DNA from: Allocoleopsis franciscana PCC 7113
GTDB taxonomy: Bacteria > Cyanobacteriota > Cyanobacteriia > Cyanobacteriales > Coleofasciculaceae
DNA length: 64,000 bases
Assembly (NCBI RefSeq): GCF_000317515.1
Contig: NC_019738.1
Location: 2,940,001-3,004,000 of the forward strand
Direction: 5' to 3'
Made by a program: the position numbers and the translations under genes. This document shows positions 36,035 through 46,176 of the stretch, piece by piece. Under the pieces are notes generated by a model. That model was not told where the DNA came from. It searched no databases and saw only the letters and a list, made by a program, of their open reading frames with translations. The stretch's first letter is position 1. Each line of letters starts with the position of its first letter.

Positions 36035-36889
36035 ATGCGAGAGTCGAGTTTTGGGAATTTTGAATCTTTATCACCGGAACAGTCACCGGAAGGTAGTGAG
36101 TCTTTAACTGTAGAGCAGGCGATCGCTAATCTACAAGGCCAAGACCAAGGACTTCGCTATTACGCAGCTTGGTGGCTGGGTAGATTCAGAGTTCGCGAAT
36201 CGGCAGCGATTGATGCGCTAATCGCCACGTTGGAGGATGAGACAGACCGGACGCCTGAAGGCGGTTACCCCCTACGGCGGAATTCAGCGAGGGCATTGGG
36301 CAAACTGGGAGACCGAAAAGCTGTGCCTGCACTCATTCGTTGTTTAAACTGCTCAGATTTCTACGTGCGTGATGCCGCAGCTGAGTCATTAGGAATGTTG
36401 GGCGATCCGGTCTGTATCCCAGAATTGATGAAACTACTAGAAGGTGGGTTAGAAGCCGCTCAACCGATACCGGGCTGTCCCCATTTGGCGCAACCTTATA
36501 ATGCAACGATTGAAGCCTTAGGTTCCCTGGGTGCCACCGCCGCTATTGACCTAATTCAACCCTTTCTGGATCATCCGATAGAGCGGGTACAATACGCCGC
36601 TGCACGAGGGATGTATCAGTTGACAAAAAATCCAATATATGCAAATAAATTAATCCAGGCTTTAGGTGGACAAAAGCTACAACTGCGACGGGCAGCGCTG
36701 GGCGATCTGGGAGCCATTGGTTATTTACCGGCAGCAGAAGCGATCGCAGAAACGTTGGCAGAAAATAGCCTGAAGCTGATTTCTCTCAAAGGACTTTTAG
36801 AGTACCAAGTGAAAAACAACTCCACAGAGTCCTCATCGATATCGGAAGCGGCGATTCAGGTAATGACTTTGATGGATAATCTGCTATAG
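36035..36889 (+). CDS. cpcE: Phycocyanobilin lyase subunit CpcE
   Basis: This is a 284-residue HEAT-repeat protein (LTVEQAIANLQGQDQGLRYYAAWWLGRFR, NSARALGKLGDRKAVPALI, DAAAESLGMLGDP, PFLDHPIERVQYAAARGMY). With CpcF it forms the heterodimeric lyase that attaches phycocyanobilin to Cys84 of CpcA, and can also detach it. Its place after cpcD and before cpcF is the common cyanobacterial order. Confidence 0.93.
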   Translation: MRESSFGNFESLSPEQSPEGSESLTVEQAIANLQGQDQGLRYYAAWWLGRFRVRESAAIDALIATLEDETDRTPEGGYPLRRNSARALGKLGDRKAVPALIRCLNCSDFYVRDAAAESLGMLGDPVCIPELMKLLEGGLEAAQPIPGCPHLAQPYNATIEALGSLGATAAIDLIQPFLDHPIERVQYAAARGMYQLTKNPIYANKLIQALGGQKLQLRRAALGDLGAIGYLPAAEAIAETLAENSLKLISLKGLLEYQVKNNSTESSSISEAAIQVMTLMDNLL

Positions 36890-37026
36890 TCCATCAGAAG
36901 AAGAGGGGAAGTGAGAGACTCCAGCCAAGCGGAGGAGGGGAGATGGGGAACAGTCCTCAACTCTCCCCCAAGACAGAGAACGAGCCGACCCTCCCACACC
37001 CTCTCGCCTGTGTATCGAAGTGACCA

Positions 37027-37668
37027 ATGACGAATGACAGAGGACTCAAACTGATTCAATCCGTTGAGCAGGCGGATTCTTCACAGAAATTGCTAGATGC
37101 TGTGCAATCATTAGCCGCTGCCCGTTTAGAGGAAGGAATTCCGACCTTGATTGCAGCTCTGAGCTACAACAATCCTGGTGCCGCCGTAGCCGCTGTGGAT
37201 GGGTTGGTGCAATTAGGAGAAGTAGCCGTGCCAAAGCTGCTCACCCTGTTGGATGATTACAACTACAGTGGTAGAGCCTGGGCGATTCGAGCCTTAGCGG
37301 GAATCGGCGACCCAAGAGCGCTAGAAACATTGCGAGAAGCCGCAGAAACTGACTTTGCCATGAGTGTGCGTCGCTCCGCTGCCAAAGGTTTGGGCAATCT
37401 GCGTTGGTCGGCTTTACCCGCTCAAGACGTTTCAGCCGCTCAAGCACAAGCTCTCAAAACCCTGCGCTTGACAGCCCAAGACCCGGAATGGGTGGTTCGC
37501 TATGCTGGCGTTGTGGGATTACAAGGGCTGACAACCTCTGTCGCAGAGAGTCAGACAGATATTCGCCCAACCGTAAGTGAGCATTTTGAGCAAATGCTGA
37601 AGACAGAATCTGATTTAGCCGTTCGCGCCCGCGTTCAACTGGCGTTGGATCAACTGCACAAGGATTGA
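37027..37668 (+). CDS. cpcF: Phycocyanobilin lyase subunit CpcF
   Basis: This is a 213-residue HEAT-repeat protein (EGIPTLIAALSYNNPGAAVAAVDGLVQLGEVAVPKLLTLL, GRAWAIRALAGIGDPRALETL, SVRRSAAKGLGNLRW), partner of CpcE. The 137-bp gap after cpcE holds no gene. It ends the cpc operon; the CHAT gene follows within 85 bp with no evident terminator. Confidence 0.92.
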   Translation: MTNDRGLKLIQSVEQADSSQKLLDAVQSLAAARLEEGIPTLIAALSYNNPGAAVAAVDGLVQLGEVAVPKLLTLLDDYNYSGRAWAIRALAGIGDPRALETLREAAETDFAMSVRRSAAKGLGNLRWSALPAQDVSAAQAQALKTLRLTAQDPEWVVRYAGVVGLQGLTTSVAESQTDIRPTVSEHFEQMLKTESDLAVRARVQLALDQLHKD

Positions 37669-37750
37669 CACTCCCACGCCCTCGATTACCGGGGGATGAT
37701 TGCTTGATCCACTTGCCGTTAGACGACAGGAAAGAAAGACTTTTCCTAAA

Positions 37751-40363
37751 ATGGGCTTATCTTATCCTGGCACGTTGCCTAAAAAATTCCAGATGTGGCA
37801 GCATTGGCATCGATTCAGTCTTTTGTTCTTAGCCAGTCTTGTCTTTTGCTGTGTCTTCCACTTTGGGTCACTAAGACAAGTCGCTCACTCAGCAACGCCA
37901 CAGAGGCAATTCACTGCATCAATACCCAGTCAAGAACCCTACTCTCAAGTAGTGCAGCAAGGAGTTGAACGCTATCAAGCTGGCAAATTTACGGAAGCGA
38001 TCGCACTGTGGCAAAAAGTCCTATCACAAATTACAAGCCCGAAAGAGCGAGCCGCCCTTTATAGTAATCTGGCACTGGCTTATCGGCAAATTGGACAATC
38101 AGGGAAAGCGATCGCCCATTGGCAGCAAGCGATTCAAATTTACCAGCATCAAGACGATCAGGCAGCACGTAGCCAGCTACCCAAACTCCTGACCGAGCAA
38201 GCACAAGCTTACAACGAACTGGGGCAGAATCGACAGGCGATTAAAATTTTACAGTCGGCGCTAGAACGTGCCAAACAAATCCCAGACTTACAAACCCAGG
38301 CGGCAACCTTAGGAGCATTAGCTAATGCCTATTGGGCGGTGGGGAACTACGAAAAAGCTCTCTTTTCTCATCAAGCAAGTTTAAAAATTGCCCGTCAGCT
38401 CAACACTCCAGACTATATTGCAAGTTCCCTGAATAATTTAGGTAATCTCTACATCAGCCGTTCTGAGCGGTATCGCTATCAAGCAAACGTTGCTCGTGTC
38501 GAAGGGGATGAACCCGAAAAAATTCGGCTCATGCAGTTGGCAGAACAAGAGATGACGGCTGCACAATCAGCCTTTAACGAAAGCTTGCGGGAGACTCAAG
38601 CTGTAGGCGGTATCACCTACGTCAAGACGTTACTCAATCTCAATCGTCTACTAGAGCAATTGCCATCACCTGACTGGGCAGCTATTGCCAGGAACCGCGA
38701 AAAGTTGTTAGTAAGGGTGGAAACACTACCCGACTCACGGGATAAAGCCTACATTTTGATCAACCTTGCACAGCATTTTAGCGATCCAGAGCCAGGGAGA
38801 AATGCTTTAGACGCTTCACTTGTGTTGAAAAAAGCCGTTAGTATAGCCAGAAACATAGGAGATCAGCGAGCAGAATCCTTTGCTCTGGGTAGTTTAGGGC
38901 AGATTTACAAGTCAGCCGGTCAAACCTCAGAGGCGATGGAGTTAACCCAACAAGCACAATGGGTAGCCATGCAAGCCAATGCGCCTGATAGTGCTTATCG
39001 CTGGCAGTGGCAAACTGGGCGGTTGTTGAAGGCAGGCGGGAAGACAAAAGAAGCGATCGCCTCTTACGAACAAGCGATCGCAACCCTCCAGAGCATTCGC
39101 AACAATCTACTAGCAATTAACACTAATTTGCAATTTGACTTCCGCGACTCCGTTGAACCCGTTTATCGCGAGTTGATGCAACTATTACTAGAACCATCCA
39201 TGCTCAGGAATCTAGAGCAACGAAAAACCAATTTGAGTAAAGTGATTGATACTCTAGAATTGCTCAAATTAGCAGAACTGCAAAATTATTTTGGCGATGA
39301 GTGTGTAGAAGTTGCCCAGGCAGATGCCAAAAGCGAGGCGAGTCTGCTTGATGCCAATAGCGCCATTATTTACTCAGTGATTCTCCATGATCGCACTGAA
39401 ATGATTCTCCGCTTGCCGGACGGTCTATTAACCAGCTATTCCGTCTCTCTTAATCAAGAGCAAATGCAGCAAGAAATTGACCAATTACGCAAGTTACTCG
39501 AAAAACGCTCAACAAACGAGTACTTATTAGCTGCCCAAAAAATCTATAACGCCTTGATTCGTCCCTTGGAGGCAGACTTAGCAGCAGCCAAAGTTAAGAC
39601 GCTGATTTTCATCCAAGATGCCATGTTGCGGCAAGTACCGATGGCAGCGTTGCATAATGGTCAACAGTTTTTGATTGAGAACTATGCGATCGCCACAACA
39701 CCTAGTTTGGCACTCACCACTCGCACTCGTGCTCCAGAACACTACTCTAGTGCTTTAATTATGGGCTTAACCGTAGAGCGTCCGCCTTTTATCGCCTTAA
39801 CGAATGTCCGTACTGAAGTCGCGAGTGTGCAAAAACTTCTGGGCGGTACTCAACTTTTAGATCAAGACTTTACCTTGGCAAATCTGCAAGAGCAATTGCA
39901 AAACAAAAGTTATCCCGTGGTTCACATTGCAACTCATGGGAAATTTGGAGTGGATGCCGCGAGTACCTTTTTATTAACGTTCGACTCACGCATGACGTTG
40001 GAGCAATTTGACGAAGTTTTGCGAGAAGCCAAGTTATCCCAAAAGCGATCGCAACGAAACCAACAACCCGTAGAATTACTAACTTTAAGTGCTTGTCAAA
40101 CAGCAGCCGGCGATAACCGAGCCGCTTTGGGAATTGCGGGTGTAGCTGTTCGGGCAGGGGTTAGGAGTGCTCTTGCTAGCTTATGGAATATTAATGATGA
40201 AGCTACAGTTCCCCTGATTGAAGAATTTTACACTCAGTTAGAACAACCCTATGTCACAAAAGCCAAAGCACTTCAAACAGCGCAGTTGAAGATGATTAAT
40301 CATTTAGAATACTCTCATCCAGCAGTTTGGTCGCCTTTTATTTTGATTGGCAATTGGCTTTGA
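37751..40363 (+). CDS. TPR-CHAT caspase-like protein (copy 1)
   Basis: The start chosen is ATG 37751; ATG 37793 is the alternative, but similarity to copy 2 (FQxxQxWxRFSL) begins just before it. The protein is about 870 residues. A hydrophobic signal-type segment (RFSLLFLASLVFCCVFHFGS) is followed by six or more TPR repeats (YQAGKFTEAIALWQKVL, LALAYRQIGQSGKAIAHWQQAI) and a C-terminal CHAT domain with the catalytic pair His (VHIATHGKFG) and Cys (LTLSACQTAAGD). CHAT domains are clan CD (caspase/separase-like) proteases. Probably exported or membrane-anchored, with TPRs binding a partner. Confidence 0.88.
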   Translation: MGLSYPGTLPKKFQMWQHWHRFSLLFLASLVFCCVFHFGSLRQVAHSATPQRQFTASIPSQEPYSQVVQQGVERYQAGKFTEAIALWQKVLSQITSPKERAALYSNLALAYRQIGQSGKAIAHWQQAIQIYQHQDDQAARSQLPKLLTEQAQAYNELGQNRQAIKILQSALERAKQIPDLQTQAATLGALANAYWAVGNYEKALFSHQASLKIARQLNTPDYIASSLNNLGNLYISRSERYRYQANVARVEGDEPEKIRLMQLAEQEMTAAQSAFNESLRETQAVGGITYVKTLLNLNRLLEQLPSPDWAAIARNREKLLVRVETLPDSRDKAYILINLAQHFSDPEPGRNALDASLVLKKAVSIARNIGDQRAESFALGSLGQIYKSAGQTSEAMELTQQAQWVAMQANAPDSAYRWQWQTGRLLKAGGKTKEAIASYEQAIATLQSIRNNLLAINTNLQFDFRDSVEPVYRELMQLLLEPSMLRNLEQRKTNLSKVIDTLELLKLAELQNYFGDECVEVAQADAKSEASLLDANSAIIYSVILHDRTEMILRLPDGLLTSYSVSLNQEQMQQEIDQLRKLLEKRSTNEYLLAAQKIYNALIRPLEADLAAAKVKTLIFIQDAMLRQVPMAALHNGQQFLIENYAIATTPSLALTTRTRAPEHYSSALIMGLTVERPPFIALTNVRTEVASVQKLLGGTQLLDQDFTLANLQEQLQNKSYPVVHIATHGKFGVDAASTFLLTFDSRMTLEQFDEVLREAKLSQKRSQRNQQPVELLTLSACQTAAGDNRAALGIAGVAVRAGVRSALASLWNINDEATVPLIEEFYTQLEQPYVTKAKALQTAQLKMINHLEYSHPAVWSPFILIGNWL

Positions 40364-40535
40364 TTTAAGTTTTACACTTATAAAGTGCAACTGGCGGAGG
40401 CAGTTGATGTTGCTTACCGGTAGGATTAACCATTGGAAAATGGACATATTCAGCCTTCCCCCCTGGCATTAAGGCAAATTCAAGATAGAAGCAAAGGGCT
40501 TTTAGCGCAATATTTCTCGAACAAAGGTAGGGATT

Positions 40536-40903
40536 GTGCTCGGTGAAGCAAATTTGGCGGGTTCGACATTGGATTTTCGCTTGCTCTTTGAGTCAGTATC
40601 CGGTGCGTATTTAGTGCTGACACCGGATTCTCCAAGGTTCACGATTGTTGTCCGAAATGTATTCGCCAACGGGCAGGCACAATTCGAGGGAGAGGGGCTA
40701 GCCCGACGACCCGTTGGGTTCTTGGGAACCGCCCTCAACATCACCAGGGCGGGCAGACTCCAGCAGTCGCCCTCACCGCTTATGCTGGGGAAATCAATCA
40801 GCAACAAGCGATCGCGGCAGGATTTCAGCGGCATCTTGCCAAACCTGTTGAGCCAGAGGCACTGATGAAAGTAATTGCCGAGCTGGCTCAACAAACTCGA
40901 TAA
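40536..40903 (+). pseudogene. Collapsed hybrid-kinase remnant: PAS start joined to receiver end
   Basis: From GTG 40536 the frame gives [27 protein letters not shown], the opening of a PAS domain. After a short unrelated stretch another frame gives [20 protein letters not shown], then [17 protein letters not shown] and a stop at 40901-40903: the end of a response-regulator receiver domain. That last part resembles the C-terminus of the hybrid kinase just downstream. A large internal deletion plus frameshift of a similar kinase gene explains it. Confidence 0.65.
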
Positions 40904-40954
40904 TGCTGTTCATCCTCGTCTGCAAATCCTGACCTATGGATTAACCCAAATCTT

Positions 40955-43147
40955 ATGACCAACCTGATGGCTGAAGCAATGCCCATGGCTCCGATACCTG
41001 CAAACGAAGTTGAACGCTTAGCGGCTCTCTATCGGTATCGCATTCTCGATACTCCTCCTGAAGCAGCTTTCGATCGCCTTACCACATTGGCAGCGCGGCT
41101 ATTTGATATGCCGATCGCTCTCGTTTCGCTAGTGGACAAATCGCGAGCCTGGTTCAAGTCTTGCCACGGCTTCAATTTGAGTGAAGTTCCGCGAGATGCC
41201 ACGATTTGCAGCTTTGCGCTTTTATACAATCAGGTTTTAGTCGTTCCAGATACCCGACAAGATGAGCGATTCGCGTGTAATCCGTTTGTGCAAAGTGAAC
41301 CGGGCGTTCGTTTCTATGCAGGCGCTCCTCTAGTCACCCACGATGGCTTTAATCTGGGTACCCTCTGTCTGCTAGACAGCAAGCCCCGTGATGCTTTGAG
41401 TGCAGAGCAGCAAACCATTCTGGCTGATTTAGCCGCGATGGTGGTGGACGAACTGGAACTCCGCTATTCAGCTAATCGCATTACTCAAATCGATCAGGCA
41501 CTGCTAGCCGTAACGCAGGGGGTTTCAGCCGCAACGGGTGAAGCATTCTTCTATTCCCTGGTACAACATTTTGCCAATGTTTTGGCAGTGGATTACACCT
41601 ACATTGGTCTACTTGTCGAGCGCGACTCAGAAGAACTGATTCAAACGATCGCCACCTGTGCCCAGGGTCAAATTGTAGACAACTTCGAGTACTTACTGCG
41701 AGATACCCCTTGTCAAGCCGTACTGAAGCACCGAAAAATTTGTTGCTACCCTTCTAGTGTGCAAGCTCTATTTCCCCACGCTCCCCTACTCGCTCCGCTG
41801 CAAATAGAAAGCTATATCGCGGTTCCGTTTTTTGACTCAACTGGCACACCATTAGGATTACTGGGTGTGATGGATCGCAAACCGTTAGAAAATGCCCAAC
41901 TCACAGAAACCCTGCTTTCTATCTTTTCCATGCGAATCGCGGCTGAACTAGAGCGGCAGTGGGCGGAGGAGAAACGCATTCAGATGCTAGCCCGCGAACA
42001 GGAAGCCCGCGAGCAAGCTGAGGCAGCAAACCGCATCAAGGATGAATTTCTGGCGGTACTCTCCCATGAATTGCGATCACCCCTCAACCCGATTCTGGGT
42101 TGGTCTAAGCTACTCCGTAGCGGCAAATTAAATGCTGCAAAAACGGCTCAGGCTTTGGAAATAATTGAGCGCAATGCCAAACTCCAATCACAACTGATTG
42201 AGGATTTGTTGGATGTCTCTCGCATCTTGCGGGGCAAACTTAGCCTGAATATGGTTCCGGTGAATCTAGCCTCTACGATTAAAGCCGCATTAGAAACTGT
42301 GCGGTTAGCGGCAGAAGCGAAGTCCATTCAAATTCAGACCATGTTTGACCCAACAATCGGGCAAGTGTTGGGAGATGCCGCTCGCCTACAGCAGGTGATT
42401 TGGAATTTACTCACCAATGCCGTTAAGTTTACTCCTGAGGGAGGACGAGTAGAAATCCAGTTGCAGCTCATTGGCTCACAGGCTCAAATTCAAGTGAGGG
42501 ATACAGGGAAAGGCATTTCTCCTGATTTCCTGCCGCATGTGTTTGAATACTTCCGTCAGGCGGATGCGACTACAACTCGAACGTTTGGCGGATTGGGGTT
42601 AGGGTTGGCGATTGTACGGCATCTGGTGGAACTGCATGGTGGTACTGTTCAAGTAGACAGTCCTGGGGAAGGACAGGGAGCCACATTTACAGTTAGGCTG
42701 CCTCTAATCAAGGATAAAAGCAGTAAGCAGAAAGCAGAGGGGAATTCCTCACCTCTGACTCCTGAGCCTTCACCGCTTACAGGGATACGGGTACTGGTCG
42801 TTGATGATGACACAGATAGCCGCGAGTTTATTGCCTTCGCCCTCGAACAGTTGGGGGCACAAGTCAGCACGGTGACATCAGCAGAAGAAGCGATCGCTTT
42901 CCTGGAGCAATCGCAGCCAAATATTCTGTTGAGTGACATTGGTATGCCTGACATGGACGGCTATATGCTGATGCGCCAAATCCGGGCAATGCCACCAGAG
43001 CAAGGCGGACAGATTTTAGCGATTGCCCTAACGGCTTATGCTGGGGAAATTGATCGGCAACAGGCACTATTTGCCGGATTTCAACACCATCTCGCCAAGC
43101 CAGTCGAACCGAATGAACTCGTCAAAATGATTCTCAGCTTACTTTAA
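40955..43147 (+). CDS. GAF-GAF hybrid histidine kinase with receiver domain
   Basis: This is a 730-residue soluble protein. The first GAF domain (about 18-170: ALYRYRILDTPPEAAFDRLTTLA, DRFAC-like motif, FYAGAPLVTHDGFNLGTLCLLD) is followed by a second GAF (about 180-330), coiled coil, HisKA box (FLAVLSHELRSPLNPILGW) and HATPase (NLLTNAVKFTP, DTGKGI, GGLGLGLAIV). The C-terminal receiver domain has VLVVDDDTDS, phospho-acceptor Asp in LLSDIGMPD and a conserved Lys in LAKPVE. Lies between the CHAT and TPS genes on the same strand and could control them. No membrane span is seen. Confidence 0.92.
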   Translation: MTNLMAEAMPMAPIPANEVERLAALYRYRILDTPPEAAFDRLTTLAARLFDMPIALVSLVDKSRAWFKSCHGFNLSEVPRDATICSFALLYNQVLVVPDTRQDERFACNPFVQSEPGVRFYAGAPLVTHDGFNLGTLCLLDSKPRDALSAEQQTILADLAAMVVDELELRYSANRITQIDQALLAVTQGVSAATGEAFFYSLVQHFANVLAVDYTYIGLLVERDSEELIQTIATCAQGQIVDNFEYLLRDTPCQAVLKHRKICCYPSSVQALFPHAPLLAPLQIESYIAVPFFDSTGTPLGLLGVMDRKPLENAQLTETLLSIFSMRIAAELERQWAEEKRIQMLAREQEAREQAEAANRIKDEFLAVLSHELRSPLNPILGWSKLLRSGKLNAAKTAQALEIIERNAKLQSQLIEDLLDVSRILRGKLSLNMVPVNLASTIKAALETVRLAAEAKSIQIQTMFDPTIGQVLGDAARLQQVIWNLLTNAVKFTPEGGRVEIQLQLIGSQAQIQVRDTGKGISPDFLPHVFEYFRQADATTTRTFGGLGLGLAIVRHLVELHGGTVQVDSPGEGQGATFTVRLPLIKDKSSKQKAEGNSSPLTPEPSPLTGIRVLVVDDDTDSREFIAFALEQLGAQVSTVTSAEEAIAFLEQSQPNILLSDIGMPDMDGYMLMRQIRAMPPEQGGQILAIALTAYAGEIDRQQALFAGFQHHLAKPVEPNELVKMILSLL

Positions 43148-43322
43148 GCTAGCCACTTGGGGCAAGGGTTTGGTTGCTGTCCCGTCACTCTACTAAAAGG
43201 AGTCCAATCTCAGTTCATTCTGATGCTAACGGAAATAATATTACTCAACAATAAAAGCAACTTCTCGTAGATTATTCTCAGGCTTTCCCTAAGCCTAGAC
43301 CAGAGAGGATAATTATTACCTT

Positions 43323-45947
43323 TTGGTAGATAAAAATTCTCTCAAAAAAATTCAAACTAGGTTGAAGTCGTGGGAAATAACGTTGGCACAAGATATAGAG
43401 AATGGGTGCGATGAGTCGAAACTTCGTATCCGACTTAACGGTTGCCTGCTGATCAGGGAAGTGTTAGAGAAGCTTATCCTAAGCATTCCCGTCAAGAAAT
43501 CAAAAACATTAATTAATTACACTTTTCTGTTACTTTTTTACGTTTTACTTCCTCAAGGTCGGGCATTCGCTCAGTTAACCCCGGATACTACTTTAGGCAG
43601 CGAAAGTTCTATCATTACTCCTAGCGTTCTCATCAATAATCAACCCGCCGATCGCATCGATGGTGGAGCATTGAGAGGTGCAAACCTATTTCACAGTTTT
43701 TTAGAATTTAATCTTAACGACGGACAGCGGCTTTATTTTGCCTCACCAACTGGAATTGAAACTATTATTACGCGGGTAACAGGGGCTAATCCTTCTAATA
43801 TATTAGGAACGCTAGGTGTTAATGGTTCGGCTAATTTATTTTTAATGAATCCGAATGGCATTCTATTTGGCTCTAATGCGCGTCTGGATATAAAGGGTTC
43901 CTTTTTCGCAACGACGGCTAGCAGCATGGTGTTTGCCGATAGCAACTCATTCAGTGCGACAACGCCTCAAAACCCCTCACTTTTAACCGTCAGCGTTCCC
44001 TTGGGAGTGCAATTCGGGGCAACACCCGCAACGGTACAGGTGCAAGAATCAACTCTACAGGTGCCGTTGGGAAGAACCTTGGCACTTGTGGGCGGTGAAG
44101 TGAGGCTGCAAGGTGGCACAGTGGCAGCACCGGGCGGACGAATTGAACTCGGTAGCGTTGCAGATCATAGTTTTGTCAGTCTAAAACCGATTAATAATGA
44201 TTGGCAATTGGGCTATGAGGGTGTGCAGAACTTCCAAGATATACAGCTATCGAATCGGGCGGTCGTCAATGCCAGTGGTGACGGGGGAGGTGATATTCTG
44301 GTTTGGGCGCGATCGCTACGACTCGGTGAAGAGTCACGCCTTGAAGCATTAACCCTGGGTTCCCAACGCGGAGGAAAAATTAACGTCAACGCATCCAACT
44401 CAGTAGAACTCACCGGAACAGGAACCTATCTCCAGGACATACAACTGTTTTTAACCGGACAAATTAAACCGGCTAATCTACGCAATGGCTTGTTTACCCT
44501 AAGTTACGGTTCGGGTGCGGCGGGCGATGTGGTGATTAATACGCCTTCCTTTGTTGCCCGTAATGGAGCGTTTGTTGCCACATCTACCCTGGGAGCGGGT
44601 GAAGGTGGAGATTTAACCGTCAACGCCTCGGATAACGTCGAACTCACCACTTCTGCTTTAATCACAGGTAGTGGACTGGGGGATAGCGGTCAGGCTGGAA
44701 ACTTAACCGTGAATACAGGACGCTTTTTAGTGCAAGAGTATGGCGTTTTGGGAACGAGTACCCTGGGAAGCGGTAGGGGGGGAGAGTTAACCGTGAATGC
44801 CTCCCAATCCGTGGAACTCCTCGGCAACAATCCGATTGTGTTGGGTTCAGGTACTCGCTTTTTGACGGGCTTGTTTAGCACAACCTTCGGGGGTGGAGAT
44901 GCGGGAGACGTACAGGTGATGACACCGCGCTTGTCGGTACGGGATGGGGCGGCAATCGGGGCGAGTACCGCGAGTCTGGGAAAGGGGGGAAATCTTACAG
45001 TGACGGCGTCTGAGTTTGTGGAAATCATCGGCAAGTCTGGCGATGGTTCGGCTCAAAGTGCTGTGGCGGCTACAGCGGAGGCGGGTTCGACCGGTCAAGG
45101 CGGAAACTTAACCGTCCAAACTGGAGAATTGAGGCTTGAGGATGAGGGAAGACTCAGCGTCCGCAGTCGCGGAACGGGAGATGCAGGTAACTTGGAAGTC
45201 ATTGCTGATTCGATTAATCTTGACAATCAAGGCAGCATTGCCGCCGCCACAACCGTAGCTGGAGAGGGCGGGAATATTAAGTTACAAACCCATTCTTTGC
45301 AACTACGCCGCAACAGCATCATCAACGCCGAAGCGGGTGGTAGTGGAAATGGCGGCAACATCACGATTGACACAGACATCTTAGTTGCTCTGAAAAATAG
45401 CAGCATTACCGCTAACGCCTTCCAAGGGACTGGGGGAAATATTACAATTAACACCCAAGGTTTATTTGTTGCTCCAACAAGCAAAATCACGGCTAGTTCC
45501 ACTCTGGGAATTAGCGGCGTGGTAGATATCAATACCGAAGTGAATAGCGTTGAAGCGTCTCTGCCGCCCCTAGAAGAAGATTTTGTCAGTTCCGAACAAG
45601 TGATTGCCGATAGTTGTCTGGGACGCCCAAATGCTCAAGGTCGCAGCTTTACCGTCACTGGTACGGGTGGGTTACCGGCGACACCAGATGGTGCCTTCAC
45701 GACTTCTTATCCTATAACTGATGTACAGCAGATTGCTGAGAACAGCACCACGGGGTGGCGCGTGAGTCCAGAAGCGATCGCGGAACACTCCGACCGCCGC
45801 ATCGTCCTTCCCCTCCAAGAGGCGCAAGGAATGTTTATCACGGCTGATGGTCGTGTGGTTCTCGGTACTATCCCACAATTGGCAGCTCTCGCCCAGGCAG
45901 AGGACTTAATCTGCTACTTTCAAACACAGTCAGCATCTAGGAAGTAG
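43323..45947 (+). CDS. Two-partner-secretion exoprotein (TpsA) with filamentous-haemagglutinin N-terminal domain
   Basis: This is an 874-residue protein from a TTG start; no earlier ATG was found. A long N-terminal region ends in a signal peptide (LINYTFLLLFYVLLPQGRAFAQ). The TPS domain follows (LTPDTTLGSESSIITPSVL, FHSFLEFNLNDGQRLYFASP, then NPNGILFGSNARLDIKGSF with the NPNGI motif). The rest is a beta-helix of repeated G(G/E)GG(N/E/D)LTVNAS units. The tail has a Cys pair (DSCLGRP...LICYF). Exported across the outer membrane by a TpsB such as that at 54834-56597. Function is probably surface or adhesion related. Confidence 0.9.
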   Translation: MVDKNSLKKIQTRLKSWEITLAQDIENGCDESKLRIRLNGCLLIREVLEKLILSIPVKKSKTLINYTFLLLFYVLLPQGRAFAQLTPDTTLGSESSIITPSVLINNQPADRIDGGALRGANLFHSFLEFNLNDGQRLYFASPTGIETIITRVTGANPSNILGTLGVNGSANLFLMNPNGILFGSNARLDIKGSFFATTASSMVFADSNSFSATTPQNPSLLTVSVPLGVQFGATPATVQVQESTLQVPLGRTLALVGGEVRLQGGTVAAPGGRIELGSVADHSFVSLKPINNDWQLGYEGVQNFQDIQLSNRAVVNASGDGGGDILVWARSLRLGEESRLEALTLGSQRGGKINVNASNSVELTGTGTYLQDIQLFLTGQIKPANLRNGLFTLSYGSGAAGDVVINTPSFVARNGAFVATSTLGAGEGGDLTVNASDNVELTTSALITGSGLGDSGQAGNLTVNTGRFLVQEYGVLGTSTLGSGRGGELTVNASQSVELLGNNPIVLGSGTRFLTGLFSTTFGGGDAGDVQVMTPRLSVRDGAAIGASTASLGKGGNLTVTASEFVEIIGKSGDGSAQSAVAATAEAGSTGQGGNLTVQTGELRLEDEGRLSVRSRGTGDAGNLEVIADSINLDNQGSIAAATTVAGEGGNIKLQTHSLQLRRNSIINAEAGGSGNGGNITIDTDILVALKNSSITANAFQGTGGNITINTQGLFVAPTSKITASSTLGISGVVDINTEVNSVEASLPPLEEDFVSSEQVIADSCLGRPNAQGRSFTVTGTGGLPATPDGAFTTSYPITDVQQIAENSTTGWRVSPEAIAEHSDRRIVLPLQEAQGMFITADGRVVLGTIPQLAALAQAEDLICYFQTQSASRK

Positions 45948-46176
45948 GAAATAGAAGACATCAGGGAGTAAAAGAAGTCGTTTCTTTCATCTATAACGGG
46001 AGGTAAGCGCCCGTGAACTGCTTTAAACAGAATTCAATGCTTCCTACAGACTTTATATTTCAGCCTTCAGTTGACGCCGGAAATTAATCTCCGGGCGGGT
46101 TTGGTCGCTTACTGAAAAGGGTGCAAATCCCCAGCTTTTTTTACTATCGTCCTTGACTTTTAGGACTACCAATGAC

